DNA of 64,000 nt from Olsenella sp. An293 (GTDB lineage: Bacteria > Actinomycetota > Coriobacteriia > Coriobacteriales > Atopobiaceae): the NCBI RefSeq assembly GCF_002159495.1, contig NZ_NFIT01000003.1:1-64000 (forward strand), given 5' to 3'. A program made the position numbers and the translations under genes. The notes under the pieces were generated by a model. It ran no database searches and had not been told where the DNA came from. It worked only from the letters and a program-made list of their open reading frames with translations. How positions within the stretch are numbered: position 1 is the first letter of the stretch; every line of letters begins with the position of its first letter. Below are positions 1 through 7,553 of this stretch, one piece after another.

Positions 1-72
1 CCGCCCCTCTTGCCCCACCACCCCCGAGGTTTCCGAATGCTTTCCGTACGCGCGCCGCGCACGTCCCCGTAG

Positions 73-78
73 TACAAT
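73..78 (+). promoter_or_regulatory. Putative -10 element upstream of aspS
   Basis: TACAAT matches a sigma-70-type -10 hexamer about 100 nt before the aspS start. No convincing -35 hexamer lies at 16-18 bp, so only the -10 is proposed. No T-box specifier or TGGNACCGCG-type antiterminator motif is visible in the leader. Confidence 0.4.
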
Positions 79-178
79 CGCCACGCGCGCGACGCTGCGC
101 TGTCTACGCCACGTCGCCGCCCTCCGTCGGTCGCCGCCCGTACGACACGGGGCGGCAGGGAAGAAAGGCACGTTGCCC

Positions 179-1948
179 ATGGACAACCACACCATGCACA
201 CCCACACCTGCGGCGAGCTGCGCCGCGACCACATCGGCCAGACGGTCACGCTGACCGGCTGGGTCTGGCACCGCCGCGACCACGGCGGCCTCATCTTCGT
301 GGACCTGCGCGACCGCGACGGCGTGACGCAGGTCTCCTTTGACCCCGAGCACTCCGGCGGCGAGGCGTTCCACGCGGCAGAGACCATCCGCTCCGAGTGG
401 CCGATCAAGGTCACCGGCGTGGTGCGCGAGCGCCCCGAGGGCATGGAGAACCCCAAGCTCTCCACCGGCGACGTCGAGGTTCTCATTGACAGCATCGAGG
501 TGCTCAACTCCTCCAAGACGCCGCCCTTCCAGATCGAGGACCACGTGGACACCTCCGAGGACGTGCGCCTGCGCTACCGCTACCTCGACCTGCGCCGCCC
601 GCGCATGATGGCCAACCTGAAGCTCCGCTCCGACTTCACCTTCGCCCTGCGCGAGGCGCTGCACGGCCGCGACTTCATGGAGGTCGAGACCCCCGCGCTC
701 TTCAAGTCCACGCCCGAGGGCGCCCGTGACTTCCTCGTGCCGTCCCGCACCCAGCCCGGCCACTTCTACGCCCTGCCGCAGTCCCCGCAGCTCCTGAAGC
801 AGCTGCTCATGGTTGGCGGCGTGGAGCGCTACTACCAGGTCGCCAAGTGCTTCCGCGACGAGGACCTGCGCGCCGACCGCCAGCCCGAGTTCACGCAGGT
901 GGACATCGAGATGAGCTTTGTCACGCAGGACGACGTCATGGGCGAGCTCGAGGACGTGCTGGCCGACGCCTTCGGTCGCATGGGCGTCGAGATGCCCACG
1001 CCCCTGCGCCGCCTGGACTACTGGGACGCGATGGACACCTACGGCTCCGACAAGCCCGACACCCGCTTTGGCATGGAGCTCCACGACGTGACGTCGATCT
1101 TCTCGGCCTCCAAGTTCAAGCTCTTCGCGAGCGCGGCGGCCACGGAGGGCCAGTACGTCAAGGCCATCAACGCCAAGGGCGCCGGCGCCTGGCCGCGCGC
1201 GCAGATCGACAAGCTGGCCAACGTCGCCGCCGAGTTTGGCGCCAAGGGCCTCGCCTGGATCGCCTTCCGCGAGGACGGCTCCGTGAACAGCCCGATCGTC
1301 AAGTTCTTCTCTGACGAGGAGATGGCGGCGCTGCGCGAGGAGATGGGCGTGGAGCTCGGCGACCTCGTGATGTTTGCCGTGGCCGACCGCAAGGGCGCCG
1401 ACGAGATCCTCGGCGGCATGCGCCTGCACATGGCCAACGCGCTCGGCGTGAAGCGCGAGGGCCACGACTTCCTCTGGGTGGTCAACTTCCCGCTCTTCCA
1501 CTGGGACGACGAGGCCAAGCGCTACGAGGCCGAGCACCAGCCCTTCACCCTGCCCACCGAGCCCGACGTGGAGAAGATCAAGGCGGACCCGCTGTCCATC
1601 GGCTCGGCCACCTACGACTTCGTCATGGACGGCTGCGAGGCGGGCGGCGGCGGCATGCGCATCCACAACTCGCAGATGCAGCTTGACATGCTCGAGCTCA
1701 TGGGCTTCTCGATCGAGAGCGCCCGTGCGCAGTTTGGCTTCCTCATGGACGCCCTCGAGTACGGCGCGCCCCCCATGGGCGGCTTTGCGCTCGGCCTCGA
1801 CCGCGTGTGCATGCTGCTGGCCGGCGAGGACTCCATCCGCGACGTCATGGCCTTCCCCAAGACGTCCTCGGGCTCCGACCTCATGTCCGACGCCCCGAGC
1901 GAGGTCTCCGGCAAGCAGCTCAAGGAGGTCTCCCTGCGTCTTCTGTAA
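179..1948 (+). CDS. aspS: Aspartyl-tRNA synthetase, bacterial type
   Basis: Charges tRNA-Asp with aspartate in the cytoplasm (class II synthetase). The 589-residue length is normal for the bacterial form, which has a GAD insertion in the catalytic domain. An N-terminal OB-fold anticodon-binding domain covers about residues 1-105. Motif 2 (FRDEDLRADRQPEFTQVD, about 224-241) and motif 3 (GLDRVCMLL, about 538-546) are intact. I chose the ATG at 179 because AGAAAGG (162-168) lies 10 nt upstream. A TTG at 173 is in frame but only 4 nt from that site. The gene appears monocistronic, since a terminator hairpin follows. The sequence does not show whether the enzyme is discriminating or also charges tRNA-Asn. 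Confidence 0.97.
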   Translation: MDNHTMHTHTCGELRRDHIGQTVTLTGWVWHRRDHGGLIFVDLRDRDGVTQVSFDPEHSGGEAFHAAETIRSEWPIKVTGVVRERPEGMENPKLSTGDVEVLIDSIEVLNSSKTPPFQIEDHVDTSEDVRLRYRYLDLRRPRMMANLKLRSDFTFALREALHGRDFMEVETPALFKSTPEGARDFLVPSRTQPGHFYALPQSPQLLKQLLMVGGVERYYQVAKCFRDEDLRADRQPEFTQVDIEMSFVTQDDVMGELEDVLADAFGRMGVEMPTPLRRLDYWDAMDTYGSDKPDTRFGMELHDVTSIFSASKFKLFASAAATEGQYVKAINAKGAGAWPRAQIDKLANVAAEFGAKGLAWIAFREDGSVNSPIVKFFSDEEMAALREEMGVELGDLVMFAVADRKGADEILGGMRLHMANALGVKREGHDFLWVVNFPLFHWDDEAKRYEAEHQPFTLPTEPDVEKIKADPLSIGSATYDFVMDGCEAGGGGMRIHNSQMQLDMLELMGFSIESARAQFGFLMDALEYGAPPMGGFALGLDRVCMLLAGEDSIRDVMAFPKTSSGSDLMSDAPSEVSGKQLKEVSLRLL

Positions 1949-1968
1949 ATTGGGGACAGTCCCCAATT
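1948..1968. repeat. GGGGACAGTCCCC palindrome, copy 1
   Basis: A 21-bp near-perfect palindrome centred on GGGGACAGTCCCC starts on the last base of the aspS stop codon. The same core occurs twice more as a pair at 16028-16093. It is probably a dispersed palindromic repeat rather than a gene-specific site. Confidence 0.8.
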
Positions 1969-1980
1969 AACAGAGTGCCG

Positions 1981-2016
1981 GGCCCGTCCTCGCCGCGTGC
2001 GGGGGCGGGCCGTTTT
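1981..2016 (+). terminator. Rho-independent terminator after aspS
   Basis: A 13-bp GC stem (1981-1993 with 1999-2011, two G-U pairs) has a 5-nt loop and is followed by GTTTTCG. It ends the aspS transcript. Confidence 0.75.
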
Positions 2017-2026
2017 CGTGGCCCCC

Positions 2027-2124
2027 GAGGGTATGTACACGGTTGCGGCTGTGCCGTTCTTCTCGGCAAGCCGGTGACCTGCGGAAACGTTGACCGTCCG
2101 AAATCGGATGGTGTACACACCCTC
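2027..2124. repeat. 98-bp inverted-terminal-repeat element, copy 1
   Basis: The element is bounded by GAGGGTATGTACAC and its near-complement GTGTACACACCCTC. The core contains CGTTCTTCTCGGCAAGCC followed by TGACCTGCGGAAA. An element of the same length, ends and core lies at 6338-6435, and a longer relative at 42203-42320. It contains no reading frame and looks like a MITE- or REP-like non-autonomous element. Confidence 0.8.
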
Positions 2125-2170
2125 GAAAGGGGGCGCGCGGGGCCCCGCGGAGCCACAAGCGAGAAGAACC

Positions 2171-2224
2171 TTGACTTGTCAACCAATCGGCGTATCCTTG
2201 TGACGGCAACAGTTGACACGTCAA
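2171..2224 (+). promoter_or_regulatory. marR promoter with two MarR-type operators
   Basis: TTGACT (2171-2176) and TATCCT (2193-2198) form a promoter with a 16-bp spacer. Two copies of the palindrome TTGACnnGTCAA lie at 2171-2182, overlapping the -35, and at 2213-2224, just before the ribosome-binding site. This arrangement suggests autorepression by the MarR protein encoded next. Confidence 0.7.
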
Positions 2225-2233
2225 GGAGTCGTG

Positions 2234-2698
2234 ATGGCAGATCCCGTGAGTCCGGGGGCCTCGCTCGAGGACTTCCACATGCGCCTCATGCGCGCCTTCC
2301 ACGCGCAGCGCACCTACCTGCGCCCCAAGGTCGACGAGCTGGGCCTCGGCCCCGGCCAGCCCAAGCTGCTCGTCTACCTGGCTGTCCACGGGCCCTCGAG
2401 CCAGCGCGAGCTCGCGGCGTTCTTCGAGTGCGACCCCGGCGCGGTCTCCCGCATGCTCGACGCGCTCGAGCGCGCGGGCTTCGTGACCTCTGCGCCCGGG
2501 CGCGACCGTCGCACCAAGGTGGCCGAGCTCACGGAGGCCGGCCGCGCCGCGGCGGCCGCCTGGGACGAGGTTTGCGCCGCCGAGCAGGAGGTCATGCTCG
2601 CGGGCTTTGCGCCGGAGGAGCGTGCCGCCTTCGCCGACCTGCTCGCCCGCGCCCGGGCCAACCTCTGGTGTGCGGTCGACGGACGGGAGGTGCGCTGA
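2234..2698 (+). CDS. MarR family transcriptional regulator
   Basis: A 154-residue winged-helix repressor. The recognition region (about residues 55-90) includes SQRELAAFFECDPGAVSRMLDALERAGFV, and the wing includes RDRRTKVAELTEAGR. The ATG at 2234 is preceded by AAGGAG (2223-2228). The TGA stop overlaps the ATG of the following exporter gene, so the two are translationally coupled. Paired TTGACnnGTCAA sites in the promoter imply control of its own operon, probably in response to a compound exported by the ABC transporter. The ligand is unknown. Regulator-exporter operons of this kind are common in multidrug efflux, but a drug role here is inference. Confidence 0.9.
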   Translation: MADPVSPGASLEDFHMRLMRAFHAQRTYLRPKVDELGLGPGQPKLLVYLAVHGPSSQRELAAFFECDPGAVSRMLDALERAGFVTSAPGRDRRTKVAELTEAGRAAAAAWDEVCAAEQEVMLAGFAPEERAAFADLLARARANLWCAVDGREVR

Positions 2699-4437
2699 TG
2701 GACGGGGTGCGCCTCATCGCCCGCTACCTGGGTCCGTACCGGAAGGACTTCCTCGTGGCCGTGCTCTGCGTGGCCGTGGAGACCTCGCTCGAGCTCGTCA
2801 TCCCCATGCTCATGGCAAACGTGGTCGATGACGGCATCCTCACGGGCGACCTCGACGCCGTCGTCGTCAACGGCGGCCTCATGCTGGTCCTCGCGTTCTT
2901 CTCGCTCGCGCTGGGCTTTCTCTACGCGCGCTTCTCGGCCCGTGCCGCCATGGGGCTGGGGGCGCGGCTGCGCGAGGCTGAGTACGCCCACGTGCAGGAG
3001 TTCTCCTTTGCCAACCTGGACGACTTCGAGAGCTCCTCGCTCGTGACGCGCCTCACCACGGACGTCACCGTGATCCAGAACGCCCTGGTCTCGGGCACCC
3101 GGCCGCTCGTGCGCGGTCCCGTGATCCTGGTGATGGGCCTCCTCTTTGCGGCGGTCATGTCCGCCGAGCTCGCGGTGGTCTTCTTCGTGGTCATGCCGGT
3201 GCTCGCCGTGGCGATGTTTCTCGTGGTGCGGCGCGTGGGGCCGCTCTACCGGGTGCTCCAGGGCACGATGGACCAGTTGAACGACGCCCTCCAGGAGGAC
3301 CTGGCCGCCATCCGCGTGATCAAGGCGTACGTGCGCGAGGGCCACGTGGCCGAGCGCTTCGAGGCCGTCAACGGCAAGCTCGCCTCCACCGCCACGCACA
3401 CCTTCCGCACCGCCGTGCTCAACACGCCCATCTTCCAGGGCACGATGTACACCACCTGCGTGGGCATCCTCTGGTTTGGCGGACAGATGATCCTGGCCGG
3501 GACGCTGCAGGTGGGCACCTTCACCGGCTTCATGAGCTACGTCCTGCAGATCGTCAACTCGCTCATGATGATCTCCAACGTGTTTTTGCTGCTCGCGCGC
3601 GCCGTGACGAGCATCGAGCGCGTGGGCGAGGTCCTGGACGAGCGACCCACCATCGCCTCCCTGCAGGGCGCGCTCGCGGAGGTGCCGGACGGCTCGGTCC
3701 GGTTTGACCACGTGAGCTTCAAGTACGCGAGCGATGCCGAGAAGGACGTGCTCGAGGACATCTGCCTCGACCTGCCGGCCGGCTCGACCGTGGGGGTCCT
3801 CGGCGGGACGGGCTCGGGCAAGACCACGCTCGTGCAGCTCATCGCGCGTCTCTACGACGCGACCTCAGGCTCCGTGAGCGTGGGCGGCCATGACGTGCGC
3901 GCCTACGACCTCGCCGCCCTGCGCGACGCGGTGGGCGTTGTGCTGCAGAAGAACGTGCTCTTCTCGGGCACGGTGCGCGAGAACCTCGCCTGGGGCGATC
4001 CGGCGGCCACCGACGGGCAGATGCTCGAGGCGTGCCGGCTCGCCTGCGCCGACGAGTTCCTGGACCGGATCGGCGGGCTCGACGGCGACCTCGGTCAGGG
4101 CGGGGCGGGCGTCTCGGGCGGGCAGCGCCAGCGCCTGTGCATCGCACGCGCCCTGCTCAAGCACCCGCGGGTGCTCATCTTTGACGACTCGACGAGCGCG
4201 GTGGACATGGCCACGGACGCCCAGATCCGCGCCAATCTCGCGCGGCTCACGGGCGTGACCAAGATCGTGATCGCGCAGCGCGTGGCCTCGGTCATGGACT
4301 CCGACCTCATCGTGGTGCTCGACGACGGGCGCGTCCACGCGGTGGGCACGCACGACGAGCTTCTCGCCCGCGACAACATCTACCAGGAGATCTACGAGTC
4401 CCAGATAGGCTCTGGGATCAGCGGGGAGGTGGCCTAA
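2698..4437 (+). CDS. ABC exporter half-transporter A with degenerate ATP site
   Basis: A 579-residue fusion of a six-helix type IV exporter membrane domain (about 1-320) and a nucleotide-binding domain. Walker A is GGTGSGKTT (about 368) and the signature is a canonical SGGQRQR (about 473). Walker B reads LIFDDSTSAVD, with Asp in place of the catalytic Glu, and the H-loop reads IAQRVAS, with Gln in place of His. These changes are typical of the inactive-site subunit of heterodimeric exporters such as TM287/288 and LmrCD. The gene overlaps marR by one base and ends one base before the partner gene. Its substrate cannot be read from the sequence; a drug or lipid is likely. Confidence 0.92.
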   Translation: MDGVRLIARYLGPYRKDFLVAVLCVAVETSLELVIPMLMANVVDDGILTGDLDAVVVNGGLMLVLAFFSLALGFLYARFSARAAMGLGARLREAEYAHVQEFSFANLDDFESSSLVTRLTTDVTVIQNALVSGTRPLVRGPVILVMGLLFAAVMSAELAVVFFVVMPVLAVAMFLVVRRVGPLYRVLQGTMDQLNDALQEDLAAIRVIKAYVREGHVAERFEAVNGKLASTATHTFRTAVLNTPIFQGTMYTTCVGILWFGGQMILAGTLQVGTFTGFMSYVLQIVNSLMMISNVFLLLARAVTSIERVGEVLDERPTIASLQGALAEVPDGSVRFDHVSFKYASDAEKDVLEDICLDLPAGSTVGVLGGTGSGKTTLVQLIARLYDATSGSVSVGGHDVRAYDLAALRDAVGVVLQKNVLFSGTVRENLAWGDPAATDGQMLEACRLACADEFLDRIGGLDGDLGQGGAGVSGGQRQRLCIARALLKHPRVLIFDDSTSAVDMATDAQIRANLARLTGVTKIVIAQRVASVMDSDLIVVLDDGRVHAVGTHDELLARDNIYQEIYESQIGSGISGEVA

Positions 4438-4438
4438 G

Positions 4439-6277
4439 ATGCCCGCGCGCCAGACCGCCGCGCCCGCGCGGCCCAAGAACCTGCTCTCCACCCTGCGTCG
4501 CCTGCTCGGCTACATGCGCCATGCCAGCTGGCGCCTGCTCGTGGTGGCGGTGCTTGTCTGCGTGGCGGGCCTCGCCAACCTCGTGGGGACGTTCATGATC
4601 AAGCCCGTGGTCAACGCCGTGGGCGCCGGGGACGTGGAGGGCTTCACGCGCCTGGTGGCCCTCACGGCGGTCATCTACGTGGCCGGTGTGGCCTCGGCGG
4701 CGGGATACACCCAGACGATGGTGCGCGCCGCGCAGAAGGTGGTCTTTGACATCCGGCGTGACCTCTTCGCCCACATCGAGCGGCTCCCGCTCTCCTTCTT
4801 CGACCGCACGCGCCACGGCGACGTGATGAGCTACTTCACCAACGACGTGGACACCGTCTCCGAGGCGCTCAACAACAGCTTTGCCAACCTCGTGCAGGCC
4901 GCGGTGCAGATCGTGGGCACGCTCACGCTGCTCTTCGTGCTGGACTGGCGCCTCACGCTCATCACCGTGGCGTGCGACCTCGCGATTGCGCTCTACGTGC
5001 GGTTCTCGGGCGGGCGCAGCAGCAGGTTCTTCTCGCGCCAGCAGGCGGAGCTCGGCGGGCTCGACGGCTACGTGGAGGAGATGATCTCGGGCCAGAAGGT
5101 CGTCAAGGTCTTCAACCACGAGGCGGCGAACCTCGCGCGATTCCGCGAGCTCAACGAGCGGCTGCGCGAGGCGGGCACCTCCGCGCAGGCCTACGCCTCC
5201 ACGATGGTGCCCGTGACGGTGTGCGTGGGCTACGTCAACTACGCCATTGTGACCATCGTGGGCGCGCTGCTGGCGCTTGCGGGGACGATGGACGTGGGCT
5301 CGCTCGCGAGCTACCTCGTCTTCGTGCGGCAGGCGGTGGCGCCGATCAACCAGTTCACCCAGCAGGGCAACTTCCTGCTCACCGCCCTTGCTGGCGCGGA
5401 GCGCATCTTCGCCGTGATGGAGCTCGAGCCCGAGGTGGACGAGGGCGAGGTGGTCCTCGAGCACGCGGACGACGTCGAGGCCGCGCGCATGGCGGCGGGC
5501 GCGGCCGGCTGGGCCTGGAAGATCTGCGGCGAGCACGTGCCGCTCCAGGGCGACGTGCGCTTCTACGACGTGGACTTTGGCTACGAGGAGGGGCAGACCG
5601 TGCTGGCGGGGCTCACGCTCTACGCCAAGCCGGGGCAGAAGATCGCCTTCGTGGGGTCCACGGGCGCGGGCAAGACCACCATCACCAACCTCATCAACCG
5701 CTTCTACGAGACGCGCTCCGGCGTGATCACCTACGACGGCATCGACGTGCGGGACATCGAGAAGGCTTCCCTGCGGCGCTCTCTGGGCATCGTGCTGCAG
5801 GACACCCACCTCTTTGCGGGGACCATCGCGGACAACATCCGCTTCGGCAAGCTCGACGCCACCGACGAGGAGGTCCGCGCGGCGGCGCGCGTGGCCAACG
5901 CCGACGGCTTCATCAGCCGCCTGCCGCGCGGCTACGACACGCCGGTGGTGGCCGACGGCGCCAACCTCTCCCAGGGGCAGCGGCAGCTGCTCGCCATCGC
6001 GCGCGCCGCGGTGGCGGACCCGCCGGTGCTCATCCTCGACGAGGCCACCTCGAGCATCGACACGCGCACCGAGGCGCTCATCCAGCGCGGCATGGACTCG
6101 CTCATGGCGGGGCGCACGGTCTTTGTGATCGCGCACCGGCTCTCGACGGTGCGCAACGCCGATGCCATCATGGTGCTCGAGCGCGGGCGGATCGTAGAGC
6201 GCGGCACGCACGAGGAGCTGCTCGCGCAGCGCGGCGAGTACTGGCAGCTCTGGACCGGCGCGAAGGAGCTGGACTAG
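4439..6277 (+). CDS. ABC exporter half-transporter B with active ATP site
   Basis: A 612-residue partner of the preceding gene with six predicted membrane helices and a C-terminal nucleotide-binding domain. It has Walker A GSTGAGKTT, Walker B LILDEATSSID with catalytic Glu, and H-loop IAHRLST. Its signature is LSQGQRQ rather than SGGQ. The defects therefore complement those of subunit A: one composite site combines this Walker A/B/H-loop with the other chain's SGGQ and should hydrolyse ATP, while the second site is degenerate. About 25 extra residues (near 345-370) lie between the membrane and ATPase domains. A terminator-like hairpin follows. Confidence 0.93.
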   Translation: MPARQTAAPARPKNLLSTLRRLLGYMRHASWRLLVVAVLVCVAGLANLVGTFMIKPVVNAVGAGDVEGFTRLVALTAVIYVAGVASAAGYTQTMVRAAQKVVFDIRRDLFAHIERLPLSFFDRTRHGDVMSYFTNDVDTVSEALNNSFANLVQAAVQIVGTLTLLFVLDWRLTLITVACDLAIALYVRFSGGRSSRFFSRQQAELGGLDGYVEEMISGQKVVKVFNHEAANLARFRELNERLREAGTSAQAYASTMVPVTVCVGYVNYAIVTIVGALLALAGTMDVGSLASYLVFVRQAVAPINQFTQQGNFLLTALAGAERIFAVMELEPEVDEGEVVLEHADDVEAARMAAGAAGWAWKICGEHVPLQGDVRFYDVDFGYEEGQTVLAGLTLYAKPGQKIAFVGSTGAGKTTITNLINRFYETRSGVITYDGIDVRDIEKASLRRSLGIVLQDTHLFAGTIADNIRFGKLDATDEEVRAAARVANADGFISRLPRGYDTPVVADGANLSQGQRQLLAIARAAVADPPVLILDEATSSIDTRTEALIQRGMDSLMAGRTVFVIAHRLSTVRNADAIMVLERGRIVERGTHEELLAQRGEYWQLWTGAKELD

Positions 6278-6286
6278 GGTGGGGTG

Positions 6287-6320
6287 GGGCCGGGGCTTCG
6301 GCTTCGGTTGGCCCGGCCCC
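6287..6320 (+). terminator. GC hairpin ending the exporter operon
   Basis: Complementary GGGGCCGGGGC and GCCCGGCCCC arms surround a loop rich in TTCGG. No T-tract follows, so it is a weak or Rho-assisted terminator at best. Confidence 0.5.
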
Positions 6321-6337
6321 GCCTCCGGCTCACCCCG

Positions 6338-6435
6338 GAGGGTATGTACGCTTCTCCGACCCGCCCGTTCTTCTCGCCAAGCCTTTGACCTGCGGAAATG
6401 CAAATGCCCTGGAGCGGTGGGGTGTACATACCCTC
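6338..6435. repeat. 98-bp inverted-terminal-repeat element, copy 2
   Basis: It has the same length as copy 1. The ends are GAGGGTATGTAC and GTGTACATACCCTC, and the core is CGTTCTTCTCGCCAAGCC followed by TGACCTGCGGAAA. The right end lies about 30 bp before the crcB start, so it forms part of that gene's leader or promoter region. Confidence 0.8.
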
Positions 6436-6467
6436 ACTGCCGGGGCCACCAAGGGAGGAAACCTTCC

Positions 6468-6848
6468 ATGCTTGAGCTGATTGCCGTCGCAACGGGAGGC
6501 GCCGTCGGCAGCGTCGCACGCTGGGGCCTGGGCCGCATGCTCTCGGCGTGGCTGCCGGGGCTCCCGGCGGGGACCTTCGTGGCCAACGTGGCCGCGGGCC
6601 TGGTCATTGGCCTGATCAGCGGGGCGCACGCGGTCTCGCCGCTGCCCGAGCCCGCGCGGCTCGCCCTCACGGTGGGGCTCTGCGGCGGCCTCTCCACGTT
6701 CTCGACCTTCTCCAACGAGACGCTGCAGATGGCCGAGGCGGGAAACCTCCCCGGCGCGGCGGCAAACGTTCTGCTCAACGTTAGCACGTGCCTCGCCGCG
6801 GTCTGGCTGGGGACACGTCTGGGCGGGCAGCTGGCTTCGCTGTCGTGA
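6468..6848 (+). CDS. crcB: Fluoride ion channel CrcB/Fluc
   Basis: A 126-residue membrane protein that exports toxic fluoride as a dual-topology dimer. Family marks are GGAVGSVARWGLGR at the N-terminus, GTFVANVAAG in helix 2 (the conserved Asn) and GLCGGLSTFSTFSNE (the phenylalanine-box and break in helix 3). Four hydrophobic helices are evident. The ATG at 6468 follows AAGGGAGG (6451-6458). No crcB-motif fluoride riboswitch is recognisable upstream; the leader is occupied by a 98-bp repeat. Only one crcB copy is present here, so a homodimer is expected. Confidence 0.92.
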   Translation: MLELIAVATGGAVGSVARWGLGRMLSAWLPGLPAGTFVANVAAGLVIGLISGAHAVSPLPEPARLALTVGLCGGLSTFSTFSNETLQMAEAGNLPGAAANVLLNVSTCLAAVWLGTRLGGQLASLS

Positions 6849-6857
6849 GGTACTTTG

Positions 6858-6925
6858 GCCGACCCCACACGTCGCGCATTCCAGTGGGGAATTCCCCATC
6901 AGATTGCGCGACGTGCGGGGTCGGC
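6858..6925. repeat. Long inverted repeat between crcB and flavin reductase gene
   Basis: Arms at 6858-6878 and 6905-6925 are 21 bp with a single C/T difference that would still pair in RNA. The central loop contains the perfect palindrome GGGGAATTCCCC. There is no T-tract, so it is not a standard terminator. It could be a dispersed palindrome or an mRNA-stabilising stem. Confidence 0.7.
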
Positions 6926-6965
6926 TCAGATACACTTTGCCATGACGGCCCCGATTGGAGGACAC

Positions 6966-7553
6966 ATGGCAAAGCAGACCTGGGCGGGCGGCAACATGCT
7001 CTACCCGCTGCCCGCGGTGATGGTGAGCTGCGCAAACGCGGCGGGCGAGAAGGACATCGTCACGGTGGCGTGGGCGGGGACCGTCTGCACCAACCCGCCG
7101 ATGCTCTCCATCTCGCTGCGGCCGGAGCGCCACAGCTACCACATCGTGCGCGAGTCCGGTGAGTTCGTGGTGAACCTCGTGACCGCGCGGCTGCAGCGCG
7201 CCTGCGACTGGTGCGGCGTGCGCTCCGGGCGCGACTTTGACAAGTGGGCGGAGTGCTGCCTCACGCCCGCTCCGGCAACGACGCTCGAGCTGGCGCCCGC
7301 CATCGAGGAGTCGCCGGTGAGCATCGAGTGCCGCGTGCGTGACGTGCTGGAGCTGGGGAGCCACCACCTGTTCCTGGCCGACGTCACGGCCGTGCAGGTC
7401 GAGGACGCGCTGCTCGACGACCGCGGCCGACTCGACCTGGCCCGCGCCGGTCTCACCGCGTACAGCCACGGCGAGTACTTCGAGCTGGGGCGGCGCATCG
7501 GGACGTTTGGCTACTCCGTGCGCAAGCGCCCCGCGAAGGGCGCGCGGCGCTAG
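6966..7553 (+). CDS. Flavin reductase-like FMN-binding split-barrel protein
   Basis: A 195-residue cytosolic protein of the flavin reductase-like family (FMN-binding split barrel, HpaC/DIM6-NTAB type). The N-terminal section PLPAVMVSCANAAGEKDIVTVAWAGTVCTNPPMLSISLRPERHSY matches the family's flavin-site strand, and GEFVVNLVT follows. Members reduce FMN with NAD(P)H or simply bind flavin. The ATG at 6966 follows GGAGG (6957-6961); an in-frame ATG at 6942 lacks a good ribosome-binding site. The stop overlaps the end of the convergent flippase gene. The partner enzyme is not evident. Confidence 0.85.
   Translation: MAKQTWAGGNMLYPLPAVMVSCANAAGEKDIVTVAWAGTVCTNPPMLSISLRPERHSYHIVRESGEFVVNLVTARLQRACDWCGVRSGRDFDKWAECCLTPAPATTLELAPAIEESPVSIECRVRDVLELGSHHLFLADVTAVQVEDALLDDRGRLDLARAGLTAYSHGEYFELGRRIGTFGYSVRKRPAKGARR

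Noticed and set aside
79-178. T-box leader for aspS
   Set aside because: No antiterminator consensus and too short a leader.
104-1966. Long open frames antisense to real genes (for example opposite aspS, ppc, feoB and argC)
   Set aside because: High GC removes stop codons in other frames. These frames have no family motifs, unusual composition (Arg/Ala/His/Gly) and no ribosome-binding sites.
6436-6467. Fluoride riboswitch before crcB
   Set aside because: The leader lacks the crcB-motif conserved segments; it consists of the 98-bp repeat end and a short ribosome-binding region.
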